Part shown: positions 21,855-31,630 of the stretch, one piece after another
How positions within the stretch are numbered: the first letter of the stretch is position 1
Layout of the letters: each line of letters begins with the position of its first letter
Origin: Priapulus caudatus
Lineage: Eukaryota; Priapulida; Priapulimorpha; Priapulimorphida; Priapulidae
Length of the DNA stretch: 39,866 nucleotides
Direction: 5' to 3'
Assembly (NCBI RefSeq): GCF_000485595.1
Contig: NW_014577259.1
Coordinates: 189,231 to 229,096 of the forward strand
The notes under the pieces: generated by a model
Told to the model about the DNA's origin: nothing
The model's database searches: none
Seen by the model: only the letters and a program-made list of their open reading frames with translations
Position numbers and translations under genes: made by a program

Positions 21855-21973
21855 GGGTCTCACTAGATACAATAATGTAACCCAAACACAGGATAGGTGA
21901 ACTAATACTATCTGTAGTAGAATAGTAGAACCTATCCTGTGTTTGGGTTACATTATTGTATCTAGGGTCTCAC
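21855..21973. mobile_element. Foldback MITE with 34-bp TIRs and 9-bp target duplication
   Basis: Perfect 34-base inverted repeats occupy 21864-21897 (starting TAGATACAATAATGTAACCC) and 21931-21964, separated by 33 bases. The element is 101 bp. GGGTCTCAC lies directly outside on both sides (21855-21863 and 21965-21973), a perfect 9-bp direct repeat that fits a target-site duplication. A 9-bp duplication with long perfect inverted repeats is typical of Mutator-like elements; some other DNA transposon groups give 8 to 9 bp. There is no coding capacity. Perfect arms imply recent movement. Alternative: a hairpin RNA locus, but the direct repeat argues for transposition. Confidence 0.82.
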
Positions 21974-22208
21974 CTGACAGGCGGACACATTACCGATTAC
22001 TCCAGCATGAAATTTACTACGAGTTCGTGCTGTTATAAGCTATAAAACGGCGAATGAGCAGCAAACTTTAGCGATGGCAGCTGGATTTAAACTGGAGCTG
22101 TGTTTTCATCAGTAACACGGCGTGTCAGCATCACGCCGACTATCCACAGCTTCTCAGCGACGCTCCTCGGCGCTTGATTCCGACCCACTCCGTAACGCGA
22201 CCGCGCTT

Positions 22209-22397
22209 TGACGACAGCGTTGCCGTGACAACGGCCGACGCTGTCGTCATGCACAGCCGATGAGCAAAGAAACGAATGAGGACGCCATATATAGATAGAG
22301 TGTGACGACAGCGTTGCTGTGACAACGGCCGACGCTCGTCATACACAGCCGATGAACAAAGGAATGAATGATGACGACGTCATGTACAGATAGAGTG
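22209..22397. repeat. Tandem pair of about 94-bp units, each with a hairpin
   Basis: The unit starts TGACGACAGCGTTG and ends ATAGATAGAGTG or ACAGATAGAGTG. Copy one is 22209-22302 and copy two 22303-22397, with roughly 85 percent identity by eye. Each contains GACGACAGCGT paired with its complement about 16 bases later (disturbed in copy two by two lost bases), and an inner CGTTG/CAACG stem. Function unknown. Confidence 0.75.
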
Positions 22398-22550
22398 ACC
22401 TGATCTCTCAAACCCAGCGGCAATCGTCACCACCCGAAAATAAGCGCACGACCATTCAATTATCATCTCCTCTATAAGGAATATCAGCACTGCCAGCAAA
22501 AATAGCTATTCTCGAAGTGGCAAACAAACAGGTCGGTTCACACTTGTGGC

Positions 22551-22650
22551 ATGTATATATATAAAAACAAAGTCAAGGTATAGAATAAGGGTGTTTAAAG
22601 TTTAATTGACAAGCTTTCGAGATTACATCTCTTCATCAGGTCAGCAGACA
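22551..22650 (-). mobile_element. Retroelement-end-like motif with CTGATGA...GAAA
   Basis: Read on the minus strand, 22639-22615 contains CTGATGA, a GAGAT/ATCTC stem and GAAA, followed by GCTTGTCAATTAAAC. This resembles terminal sequences I associate with Penelope-like retroelements, which can carry hammerhead ribozymes. An extra A after CTGATGA and a poor third stem make ribozyme activity doubtful. No reverse transcriptase sequence is nearby. Confidence 0.35.
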
Positions 22651-22729
22651 TTTGTTCGTGTTTGACTTTACCATCCATCTCGATCATCAGCTCATATCCT
22701 CTCATCTAGTCCACCTATTCTCCCGCTTC

Positions 22730-22975
22730 CTCTCTGTACGTGTTTACGCGTTCGTTTCTCACCCTCTCTATTTAGCTCTCGCGTTCTCTCCCACTCATAC
22801 GCAGTCACACACTCTTCTCTCTCTCTCTCTCTCTCTCCCCACTCTCTTCTTCTCTACTCTCTCCTCGTCTCTCTCGCTCTCTCTCTGTCCTCTCTCTCGC
22901 GGCTCCTATCTCTTCTCTCTCTATCTTTCTCTCTCTTCACCACCACACACACACACACTGGCTTCTCTCGCTCTC
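22730..22975 (+). repeat. CT-rich microsatellite with a CA run
   Basis: (CT)n with interruptions spans about 22800-22940, then (CA)n at 22944-22960. Frames through it are S/L/F-rich artefacts. Confidence 0.85.
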
Positions 22976-23435
22976 CCACTATGGTAGCACACCACCCCGA
23001 GGGACGACGTTTCTGTTGAATTGCCATCGTGCCCGCTTGCATCGTACGAACCACACTGTCGCCGGAACATTAATTACATTAGCAAGAACGCCGCCCCGGG
23101 ACGAGAGAACAAAACTCGAAGCGATGATTGGTTTCCTTCTGTCATGCACTACCGTGGCGCGACCTGGCGGGCCGCAGCACTGCGGCTAGAGGCTGGTTTC
23201 TGCACACAGAGGGCGCTGCGTTTCACCGCTGCTTCGCCAAGCGTCACTGCTTGTCACGAACCGTTATGCCTTCAGCGTGGCAGCGACGTGACACTTATGA
23301 CGACGTCGGTAAGCTCTCCGCGTGCGATTTCCCGATGAAAAAAAATGTCTAGGCCGAGAGAAATAATGGAAACGCTTTCACATTGCAACGCCGAACTTTA
23401 TTCATAACGGCATATAGCTCGCGGAGAAATAAATT
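22976..23435. other. Intergenic, no gene recognised
   Basis: Balanced composition. A plus-strand frame of about 105 codons (23021-23338) shows no family features. Confidence 0.4.
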
Positions 23436-23510
23436 CAACACTGCCCTCTCTCTCTATATATCACACACACACACACACACACTAGCTCTCTCTCTTTCTC
23501 TGATTTTTCC
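23436..23510 (+). repeat. CT, TA and CA microsatellites
   Basis: Adjacent short runs of (CT)n, (TA)n, (CA)n and (CT)n. Confidence 0.85.
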
Positions 23511-23785
23511 TCTCCGAATTTGAATAGCGTCATATAACAGGTACATCACATAAACTTATTACATCTGCAAAATAAATATAGCCGGCTTCAGGATAGATCG
23601 AATACACAGATATACAATAGAAATATGACGGCCTGTCGATCAATCTGCTGCCTCCCGATGGCAACTAGCAACTTATGGCCAAGATCGCAATGAAGTGTAA
23701 ACGTTCGTACGAAAAAAATAAGAATAAAAATAGAGTAAAATTATTTAAAAAGAATTAAAAATGGAGTAGAATAAAAAAATTGGCT
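23511..23785. other. AT-rich intergenic
   Basis: No gene or repeat unit seen apart from AATAAAA-type words near 23720-23775. Confidence 0.4.
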
Positions 23786-23870
23786 AATCAGTCACGCACG
23801 CACGCACGCACGCACGCGCGCACACACGCACGCGCGCACACACGCACGCACGCACACACACGCGCCCCGC

Positions 23871-23910
<40 letters not shown>

Positions 23911-23912
23911 GT
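23786..23912 (+). repeat. CGCA and CA microsatellite
   Basis: (CGCA)n with interruptions, then CGCGCG and a long (CA)n ending at about 23911. It abuts the 30-bp repeats after a 55-base spacer. Confidence 0.88.
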
Positions 23913-23968
23913 GAGACAGGTGCGTTAAATCCGTCTACGGATGGTTGGCGTGCCACGATGACACCGAC

Positions 23969-24088
23969 GAAATGACCGACATGAATGACGTTACCGACAA
24001 AATGACCGACACGAATGACGTTACCGACAAAATGACCGACATTGACGACGTCACCGACAAAATGACCGACATGATTGACGTCACCGAC
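23969..24088 (+). repeat. Four 30-bp units encoding a K/E-M-T-D-x-x-D-V-T-D decapeptide
   Basis: Four exact-length 30-base units start at 23969, 23999, 24029 and 24059 and differ only by substitutions. In one plus-strand frame each encodes an acidic decapeptide (for example KMTDTNDVTD). The frame is open from about 23945 to 24364, with its first in-frame ATG at 23972. Variation falls on the two x positions and at third bases, which could indicate coding constraint or merely a young minisatellite. The C-terminal part (about 90 residues) is not recognised. Confidence 0.6.
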
Positions 24089-25081
24089 GGAATAATGACC
24101 GCTCACGAAATACAACGATCGAAGTTTGAAAGAGCGAAGAGATGCCGCGCATCTTTTAAAATGGACATTTCCCACCGAACAGCGGCGCCTTTCTTCCGCA
24201 AGCGTACGCCCGCAAACTCTTACATGCACGCCCATCTCTTCTCACACATTTCCCGAGAGCGTGAAGCGATCAAAGAGCCTCTCTGCTATTCAGCTTTAAC
24301 GAGCGAGCCTACTCCACAAGGCTCTCATATAACTATGGATGCATTTCCTATAGCTCTGCAGTAAAAATGTATTGATTCTAATTGAGTTGTATCAGATGAT
24401 GTCACGAGACCCTGCACTGAAATGTGCTCGCCGTATGCCGCGCTGCGAAGTCTTTAATATGACCAGTGAAGGCCTTACTTGAGCCGCTGCTGAGATGAAG
24501 GGATATAATCTAAATCTTAAAATGGACAGTGAATAGATGCCGGACAAGTTAGAGTTCGTAGAACATCATTTCAGTAAAACCGTAGCGCTGAAGCTTCGCG
24601 CGCCTGCCCGGTTTTAGTTGCATTACAACAACAAAATGCGTCTTTAGTTGTTGTCTTCGTTGTCTTCGGTCACCGCACACGCGCGATTTTTTATTATCCT
24701 AATACAACAAACGTTTTTTTCTTTGTTCACTGTACGCGGCAGATCTTTGTGTTTGTGTTAGTTCTCGTCTGGCATACACGGCCGGGGTTTTCATCGTCTT
24801 GATAGTCTTCTCTTGCTAAAGAGTCGTACAAGTTTAATTAAACCTTAATCAGCCAGTAGATGTCGCCTGGCCGCGCCGATAATGCTATAATTGCGCCATC
24901 GTTCCTCGGTCGTTTGGACTACTGGGGGAGGTAATGGCATACAAGCATTTGTGGGATTTCCCGCAAATCATTACGAATCTAGAATCGCCAATTTATTTCC
25001 GACCACGTGCTTTCAATGGAGGTCGCTGAGTTAAATGTCAAATTATCGCTAGACGGTACGCTGATTGGTCAATGACGCAAG
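24089..25081. other. Intergenic, no gene recognised
   Basis: The plus-strand frame from the 30-bp repeats closes at 24364. Beyond it I see no repeat or gene signal apart from TTGTTGTCTTCGTTGTCTTC near 24648. Confidence 0.4.
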
Positions 25082-25275
25082 ATTGTTCCTATGACAAATA
25101 TTGGCGAGTCAACTTCGTTCCGCTTTACAGCTGAAATTCACTGCTTGCGTTCATAATAGCGCTCCTAAACTTCTATGATGCGCACAACACATACAACAAT
25201 ATTTGTCATAGGAAGAATCTTCCTATGACAAATAGTGTCATAGGAGAGCGTATATGCGTATGTCGTATTTGTCAT
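25082..25275. repeat. Cluster of inverted TTTGTCATAGGAA motifs (MITE-like)
   Basis: A 22-base inverted repeat (21 of 22 matching) lies at 25082-25103 and 25197-25218. The right half is also half of a 15-bp-stem palindrome at 25201-25233. A further TTTGTCATAG occurs near 25266. The motif thus alternates orientation several times within 190 bases, like a foldback element with a nested or broken second copy. No coding capacity. Confidence 0.65.
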
Positions 25276-26188
25276 AGATGCAAGCAGAACATGTTGGTTC
25301 AACCTATGGTAAAACCCTAGCTCAATGTCACCTTAGTAAAATCGCATCCTAATGGAGTATCACCCTGAGGTAAACCTAGTGCGTAGAACTAGCGTCTACG
25401 TCAGGCTATTGTCACGCAGTGATCGAGCCACTGTAAATAATTATCGAGCTCTACATGCGTGGGCTAAACTTCCGATATAAGCGAGCGCTTCTCTTACTGC
25501 TCCTATCAATTTCCCTAATAACCGGATCAAAGCGGACATTCGAGGCTTATTCCCAAATAAAACGCTCCGCTTACTTGCTTTATGCTGTACCACCGTAGCC
25601 ACAGGCACTTGAAGCGTTTCAATAAAATATAATGCTAAATAAATACGAACTCTAATACTAGTACTACAAAATTCTTAATGTTTCTATACTCTCTTTTACC
25701 TATTATTGCCGACAGTTTCCTGTAAATTCCGTGTAAATGCTCTATGCACACACACTAACCGGCCGCCATTGCCGACGGTGCACAGTGATAGTTAAATATA
25801 TTATAGCTATATATTTATATATGATTTTCGTGTGTTGAATAAGCCTATTTCACATTTAAAAAGCGCAGTGCATGCAGCGTAGAACATTTGTTACTATCAA
25901 ACAACTGTCCTTGGGCATGGTGACATTTGCTCAATCGCGGAACTTATTCGAAACGGATTCGCCACCATTCAAGTCACCGTTTAAACATTTGCCAATAACA
26001 CAATGCTCACCCGACGAGTTGAAATTCTACGAAAAATTCTAAAACATGATCTTTACGTAGGTAAAAAGACAGCTGCCTACGTAATTACACCGCCACGGGA
26101 TGTGGGGCAGCCGGACATGACCTGCGCCGGAAACGGGGTTATCGTGTATGCGCAGTCGAAATGCGAAATTCCATTACTGTCTCATAAT
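25276..26188. other. Intergenic, no gene recognised
   Basis: AT-moderate sequence with TATATATTTATATAT near 25805. Frames are short and unassigned. Confidence 0.4.
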
Positions 26189-26231
26189 CACTGAGCTGTA
26201 ATATAATAATTTTATTCTCTACAGCTCAGTG
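26189..26231. repeat. 12-bp stem hairpin
   Basis: CACTGAGCTGTA at 26189-26200 pairs perfectly with TACAGCTCAGTG at 26220-26231 across a 19-base AT-rich loop. No T-run follows. Function unknown. Confidence 0.6.
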
Positions 26232-26349
26232 TTCATAATACATCGAAATGACCCTCCGGCGACAGCCGCTATATAGTTCGTCCTTAAAACTAAAACCACT
26301 AAAACGCGTGATCGGTAGGTGATCAGCACCCACTTGATGACTTGATAGA

Positions 26350-26443
26350 CACGTGGGCATCACGTAAAAAGCACGTGGGCATCACGTGAAAAGCACGTGG
26401 GCATCACGTGAAAAGCACGTGGGAATCACGTGAAAAGCACGTG
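26350..26443. promoter_or_regulatory. Array of eight CACGTG E-boxes at 11-bp spacing
   Basis: CACGTG starts at 26350, 26372, 26383, 26394, 26405, 26416, 26427 and 26438. A ninth position (26361) reads CACGTA, so the register is an unbroken 11 bases. The repeat unit is two alternating 11-mers, CACGTGGGCAT and CACGTGAAAAG (one unit has GAAT). CACGTG is the palindromic site of bHLH and bHLH-zipper factors (Myc/Max, USF, MITF/TFE, CLOCK/BMAL). Spacing near one helical turn would put all sites on about one face of the DNA. No gene start is identified beside it. It may be functional or a minisatellite that happens to contain the site. Confidence 0.55.
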
Positions 26444-26504
26444 AACAATCATGTCGGAGTGAGAGATCGCCGCGGCGCTTCTGGATAACATTCTCAGTAC
26501 ACAA

Positions 26505-26588
26505 CAGAAATGCGGTAATCTCGCTCACTGTGTTCGCATTTCTGCCTAATCCAGCCTTGGAATAATCATTCTGACATTTAGAATGATT
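26505..26588. repeat. Two small inverted repeats
   Basis: CAGAAATGCG pairs with CGCATTTCTG across about 20 bases (26505-26545). Just beyond, AATCATTCT pairs with AGAATGATT (26562-26587). Both lie between the E-box array and the TG microsatellite. Significance unknown. Confidence 0.5.
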
Positions 26589-26595
26589 ACGCCAG

Positions 26596-26822
26596 CATGC
26601 GTGTGTTTGTGCATGAGTACGTGCGTGCGTGTGTGTCTGCGAGCGTGTCTGCGTTGGTATGTATGTGCGCGTACGTGTGTGCGTGAATGTAAGCGTGCGT
26701 GTGTGTGCGTGAGTGCGTGCGTGTGCGTGTGCGTGAGTGCGCGCGCGTGTGCGTGTGCATGTGTGCGTGTCCGTGAGTGTGAGTGTGCTGTGCGTGTGTG
26801 CGTCCGTGTGCGTGTGCGTGTG
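26596..26822 (+). repeat. TG/CGTG microsatellite
   Basis: Interrupted GTGTGCGTG repeats over about 225 bases. The C/V/R-rich plus frame and T/H/R-rich minus frame are artefacts. Confidence 0.88.
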
Positions 26823-26871
26823 TACAATATTATAGGGCTCGTTGAGATAACCAGGGTTACGTCAATTCGCC

Positions 26872-26942
26872 CCTATGACCACTAAGCTCTACCCTATGAC
26901 CCTATGACCCTATGACCCTATGACCCTATGACCACTAAGCTC
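26872..26942 (+). repeat. CCCTATGA octamer array between direct repeats
   Basis: Five tandem CCCTATGA units lie between two copies of CCCTATGACCACTAAGCT. The array probably expanded by slippage from one copy. Confidence 0.8.
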
Positions 26943-27929
26943 GCTACATGAAACGGAGATTCAGTCTATGTAAGGTCTCAAAGGAATAAGCAGCAAACAT
27001 CACAGCACGCTAGACAGTTTCCCGCCTTTTAGAGGAATTCCCCCTCCTCCACACGTGTTTAGGACTTTTGAGAACGCGATCATGTGGCAAACGCAGCGGA
27101 GAAAATATTCAAAATATTCATAGATGGATTTTAGCAGTCTAACGCGATAACGCAACTCAAGATGTACTCCCGGGAGTACTGCATCAAAAATAGAAATAGA
27201 GAAATAGGGAGAAGAGGGTAGGGGAGAGGGAGGAAATGAGAGAAAAGGGGAGATAGCGTGGAAGGGAAAGAGAGTGAGAGAGAGAGGATCGAAAGAAATA
27301 ATGAGAGAGAGAGGGAGATAGAGAAGGGGGAAAGAGAGAGCGCGTACGAACGAGGGAGCATGTCCTCAGTTTTCACCTTTCCGCATATCACAAGTGAAAT
27401 ACGCCGACACACCTTTCGTTTTCACCTTTCGCGACATGACACAATTTTAGGCATTACCGTTGCATTATTGGCAAACCACAGCAATTCGGTCTGCATATTC
27501 ATGTATAACGCACCCACTAGGTTTCTTCCATACATATGCTAATTACGCACGTCTCTGATCGGAATCTACTTTCTTTTGTGCTCGGAAGAGCTCTAACAAT
27601 GTATGATTTGTTGACATGGGATCGCAATCCGCAATGCTATCGATAGTCTATACTCACATGAAACTTGTTCGTTAGCATAGTTTAGGAGTTTGTATTTTAT
27701 TACACTAGTTTGAAGTGTTGTTGTTTTTTGGATAGAACGTTAAATTATGTTAAATAACAAAAAATATATTTATCATGTAGTATGATGTAACACTAACATC
27801 ACTAACATGTATCATGCAGTCATGTCAAAGTAGTCAAAGACACATCGTTTCTCTCGTTTTTATTAGCCTAGGAATTTGTTTTATTGTAGTTTGTAGCATA
27901 TTTGCCTGTATGATCTGCGATTATCCGTG
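26943..27929. other. Intergenic with a purine-rich tract
   Basis: A GA-rich tract (GAGAGAGA and GGGAGA blocks) occupies about 27188-27345 and gives an artefactual E/R-rich frame. The rest shows no gene. Confidence 0.5.
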
Positions 27930-27966
27930 CAATAAACTTTATTTGAATTTGAATTTGAATTTGAAT
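27930..27966 (+). mobile_element. Candidate non-LTR retroelement 3' tail
   Basis: GTGCAATAAACTTTATTTGAA followed by repeats of TTTGAA. An AATAAA signal merging into a short simple-repeat tail is characteristic of LINE or SINE 3' ends. No reverse transcriptase is seen upstream, so if real it is a short 5'-truncated copy of perhaps 100 to 200 bases. Confidence 0.45.
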
Positions 27967-28070
27967 GCAATTAGACAAAGTAGGCTGTACGACTTGCGAG
28001 AGGTTAAATCGTAGCATGCGCAACCGACAGACTAGTTACGTTCATTTTTAACCCGTCACTGATTAATCTA

Positions 28071-28785
28071 GCAGCACACTTCACCATTTTCGTTGCTCGT
28101 ACAGGTAATTTTCGTGGTCGCCACAAAAATGGCCAAGTGTGCGGGGGCCGGCAACGACCACTCACCACGGAAATTTAGTGGTGACCACGAGTTGCCGAGA
28201 ATCAAACCGATTTGATTTCTCACCACGAAAATTGCTCGTGGTGGCAACTTGTGGTGAAGTGTGCGCCAAGCCACCACGGCAATCGGCAACAAAATCACTC
28301 GCAGACCAATCAAAATTATCGCTGCCGTCACATGATTTAAAAATGGGCCAAATACAAATATACAAAAATACAGATATACAAATATACAAACATACAAAAA
28401 TACAAATATACAAATATACAAATATACAAAAATACAAATATACAAATATAGAGCCCCTAGGCCTAAGTAACAGAAATGTTGATAAAATTTATATATTACA
28501 AATATACAAATATACAAATAATTATACAAACATACAAAAATACAAATATACAAATATAGGGCCCCTAGGCCTAAGTAACAGAAATGTTGATAGAATTTAT
28601 ATATTTCCTTTATTTGATAACTGTATATGAATGGGTTAAAGCTACAACATCTGGCAACAAAAATTGCCGTCAACAGCACACGTCACCACTCAGTGGTAAC
28701 GTGTGCTGTGACGCGGCAAAGGCCACAAAAATTGCCGACCACAAAAATTGCCTGTACGAGCAACGAAAATGGTGAAGTGTGCTGC
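28071..28785. mobile_element. 715-bp MITE with 50-bp terminal inverted repeats
   Basis: Left end 28071-28120 (GCAGCACACTTCACCATTTT first) and right end 28736-28785 are inverted copies, about 48 of 50 bases matching. The interior has further copies of AAGTGTGCG and TTGCTCGTGGTGGCAAC words in both orientations, and an ACGTTACCACTG/CAGTGGT-type palindrome near 28675-28712. An ATACAAATATAC simple repeat lies at 28345-28560. I find no transposase and no clean target-site duplication. It is non-autonomous; superfamily unassigned. Confidence 0.8.
28345..28610 (+). repeat. ATACAAATATAC array with a duplicated spacer
   Basis: Repeats of ACAAATAT and ACAAAAAT are split by two near-identical copies of a roughly 55-base segment (GCCCCTAGGCCTAAGTAACA onward, 28453 and 28561). 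Long Y/I/F and K/Y/T/N frames are artefacts. The array sits inside the 715-bp MITE. Confidence 0.85.
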
Positions 28786-29142
28786 ATGCTTTAGGGCGAA
28801 CAGAAACCCCCGCGAGGACACAGCATAAATAAGCAGTGTCTGTACCATTTATCTGCTGCTAATGTAAATGCATCGCATACGCAAATTGGAGAAAAATCCC
28901 AACTCGATGCGTTTTTTTTAACAAATAGTAATAAAACCTTTATGATCAAGAAGACCTACTGAAATGGCCCCAAGTCTAGTATTAGAAATACGAATGCCAC
29001 CTTTCATTTAGACACGGAGGATGATTTATTTTTTGATACACGAGCCCTGTTTGAAAGCAAACGCTACAGGTTACATCGCTGTAAGAACACTCCGATTAAT
29101 GTTCATAACATGATGCATTGTCCGCCGTATAGCATCAACAAC
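28786..29142. other. Intergenic, no gene recognised
   Basis: Ordinary AT-moderate sequence with no signal I can support. Confidence 0.4.
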
Positions 29143-29190
29143 TATATCAAGAGCATATAAAGAAGCCTTCTTTATATGCTCTTGACTATA
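29142..29190. repeat. Near-perfect palindrome, TCAAGAGCATATAAAG family
   Basis: A 19-base stem (29147-29165 and 29167-29185) has a single-base loop. CTATA flanks both sides directly. The stem sequence is related to the hairpin at 34361-34418. Confidence 0.72.
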
Positions 29191-31092
29191 TATAGGTAAC
29201 GCACACGGATGGATACACGTGATTTTCACACCAACTATTCGCGCTAACTATTCGCGCTAACTCTAATATATAATACATGCAATATTGGTGATGCCCGCCT
29301 TTATGTATCTGCTAAGTAACTAACTGTAAATGGACGGCAAAAAACTACCTGCTTCATTTCATAGAAAATAGAGATGGGAGAGAGATAAGAAAAAACTGCC
29401 ATTAGTGTCGGCGGATGAACATATAGTCCCTGCGGTTACTGTTGCACCTGTTGCCGTGATGGACGCAGCATTCAGTGCATTACGGTTCAATTGTCCGGCT
29501 TTTCCATATTACCCGAGGAAATTCCCCGTTGCAGTTTCTCGACTGCAAGCATCTTGACTGCAAGCAAGGCTCGACCTGGACATTATTTTAATTCTCATTA
29601 CAATGCCAGGTTAATCAAAACGCGCATCACGTTGGGGGAAGTATCTAGATAGCGTGGTAGGAGTGTACGCGCTTCTCACCTAATTATTTACAACGTGACA
29701 AACCGTGGGCTACGAGTTTGGCTATAAATTTGACGTCGCTAGCATAAGTAATGACCAACTGCGTGAAGAAATGCGACGTTGTAAAAACGAAAAATACAAA
29801 ATGTGACGAAAATTTCACTAATACACAGAAGACGTACAAAATCGTGACGTATAGTCAGGTTAGTGGTCTGGCGACGCTTCAATGGCCTGTTAGCAAACGC
29901 CAATGTGAACATTACAGCAGCATTTACAGACGGCACATCAACGACACACCTTGACTTGAACTGACGTTAGTATCGCACTTAGCGTCAACATAAGTACCCC
30001 GAGAGAAGAGAGCTGGTGTGATTAGCTAATGTGGTGATGCTAGGCATAACAATGCCTGCATGCTACTGCATCGAGCTTTGTCGGTAAGATAAAATGAGGA
30101 AAATCAACCATAGAAAACAGATACGAGTTAAACGCGTTAGCAGGCACGCGGACTTCAGAATCGAAATAACGTAGGCAGTTCACTGTCTCCAGATAAATGC
30201 ACTGGTTAATGCGCTGTATACGACATATGGAAATATGCACACGGAAACAGAATTCGTATATATGGGACGCCAGAGAATTCATACGGGACTCATAGAGTTC
30301 AGAAAAAACAACCAAATGAAGGTTACAAGCTATATATGATGAAAACAAGCTCTTGCTTTCAATTTTGCCAGTTTTTATGTGTTTGAGAGTATTGCACCTA
30401 ATAAAATCAAGATAAAATACATCTGAAAATACGATACGAACGTTGGAAAATTGCAGTCGCATGCACTATTTAATATATACGGATTAAAATTTGTTAGATT
30501 ATTCCGTCGGAATTGCTGCTTACAATAATAACAGGAACTCAGTTACCATGACAACAATCAATGCAATCATGCAAAACCATAAAAAAACGAATACACATTA
30601 GAAAAACATACAAAAATGCAAAATTCCTGCTGTATGGAAATTCAAAATGGCCGCAAGGAGCTCATTGTTAAAACCACAGATGGCGCGTAACCACCACTAC
30701 GTAATCACTACCGGTTCATCACACCCGCGGGGTTACAGGATGTGACGCGTCGTCTGCTGGCCAATCATAGATCACCCGACTCGGACAACTGACGACTACT
30801 GAGGCGATGGTCGGTGGCTGCGATAGTTAAATTACCTATGGCATGGATATGGAAATAGGGTGTAAGCTTATTAGGAGCTAACGCTTCCCGACAAAGTGTG
30901 GTCTCTAATCGGCTCATGCTCTAAAGTCGACTTGCAATTAATTTTTCAAGCGCTGGTCAACATCACGATAATCACATGGAACGCCGCTACATCGCATGCC
31001 TATCTAGCTGTTAGGAGGTCAATTAGCAAGTAATCTGCAGAATAATTAGTGTAGGCTCCTTAAACTTAATTATTAAGGATCCTATATAGAAC
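29191..31092. other. Intergenic, no gene recognised
   Basis: The longest frame is on the minus strand (30040-30462, 140 codons with an ATG), with normal complexity but no recognised family and no splice or promoter context. GATGGCGCG-like words occur near 30678. Nothing else stands out. Confidence 0.4.
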
Positions 31093-31630
31093 ACTAGCTG
31101 GGCTACCCGGCGATGCCCGGGATTTTTTGGGGGTTACTGCTTTTCTGCTATTTCATGCGTTTTCTGCTATTGCTTGCGTTTCGGCATTTCATGCGATTGC
31201 CTGATTTTGAGCCTGACTATAGTTGAGCGCTATAGGATTGCAGTTCTAGGATTCGTCTTGACTTTTCTGCTGCAGTGTATAGTCGAGCGCTAGGATTGCT
31301 GTTATTGTTAACTTTTCTGCTGTGCTAGTATTTTTTTGGGGGAAATCTGGGCCAAATCCTATTTGACAACCCCAGGTTTAAAAACCCTAACCCTAACCCT
31401 AACCAAACTCACGACATGGGTGTGTAAACGCTACTTTTACCGAAATCTGTTGTTTGTTTTTTTGCCCTTAATTTGGCGTTTTTGTGCAAATTGTTTTTGG
31501 CTTAAAATGGTCGTCGCATCAGGCTGACTGAGAATATACCTCACGGGTGACCTAGCTCTTACTGGTCTCAAGAAGACAGACACTGACAGACAGATAGATC
31601 CGGCGATTTATTGTAGGAGATAAATACGAA
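31093..31630 (+). mobile_element. Degenerate interspersed repeat with CCCGGCGATGCCCGGG start
   Basis: It begins CTAGCTGGGCTACCCGGCGA and TGCCCGGG, a small hairpin found at one end of a common animal repeat type. It ends with CAGACAGATAGATCC, GGCGATTTATTGTAGG and AGATAAATA. A telomere-like CCCTAACC run sits inside at 31382-31406. The end section is repeated at 32163-32290. No coding sequence is recognisable. It may derive from a non-LTR element; superfamily unassigned. Confidence 0.5.

Noticed and set aside
30040-30462. 140-codon minus frame with an ATG
   Set aside because: Normal complexity but no recognised family, splice context or promoter; a frame of this length is expected by chance in 40 kb.
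30670-30690. CTCF-like word CCACAGATGGCGC
   Set aside because: One base short of the usual core spacing and a single occurrence; too weak to annotate.
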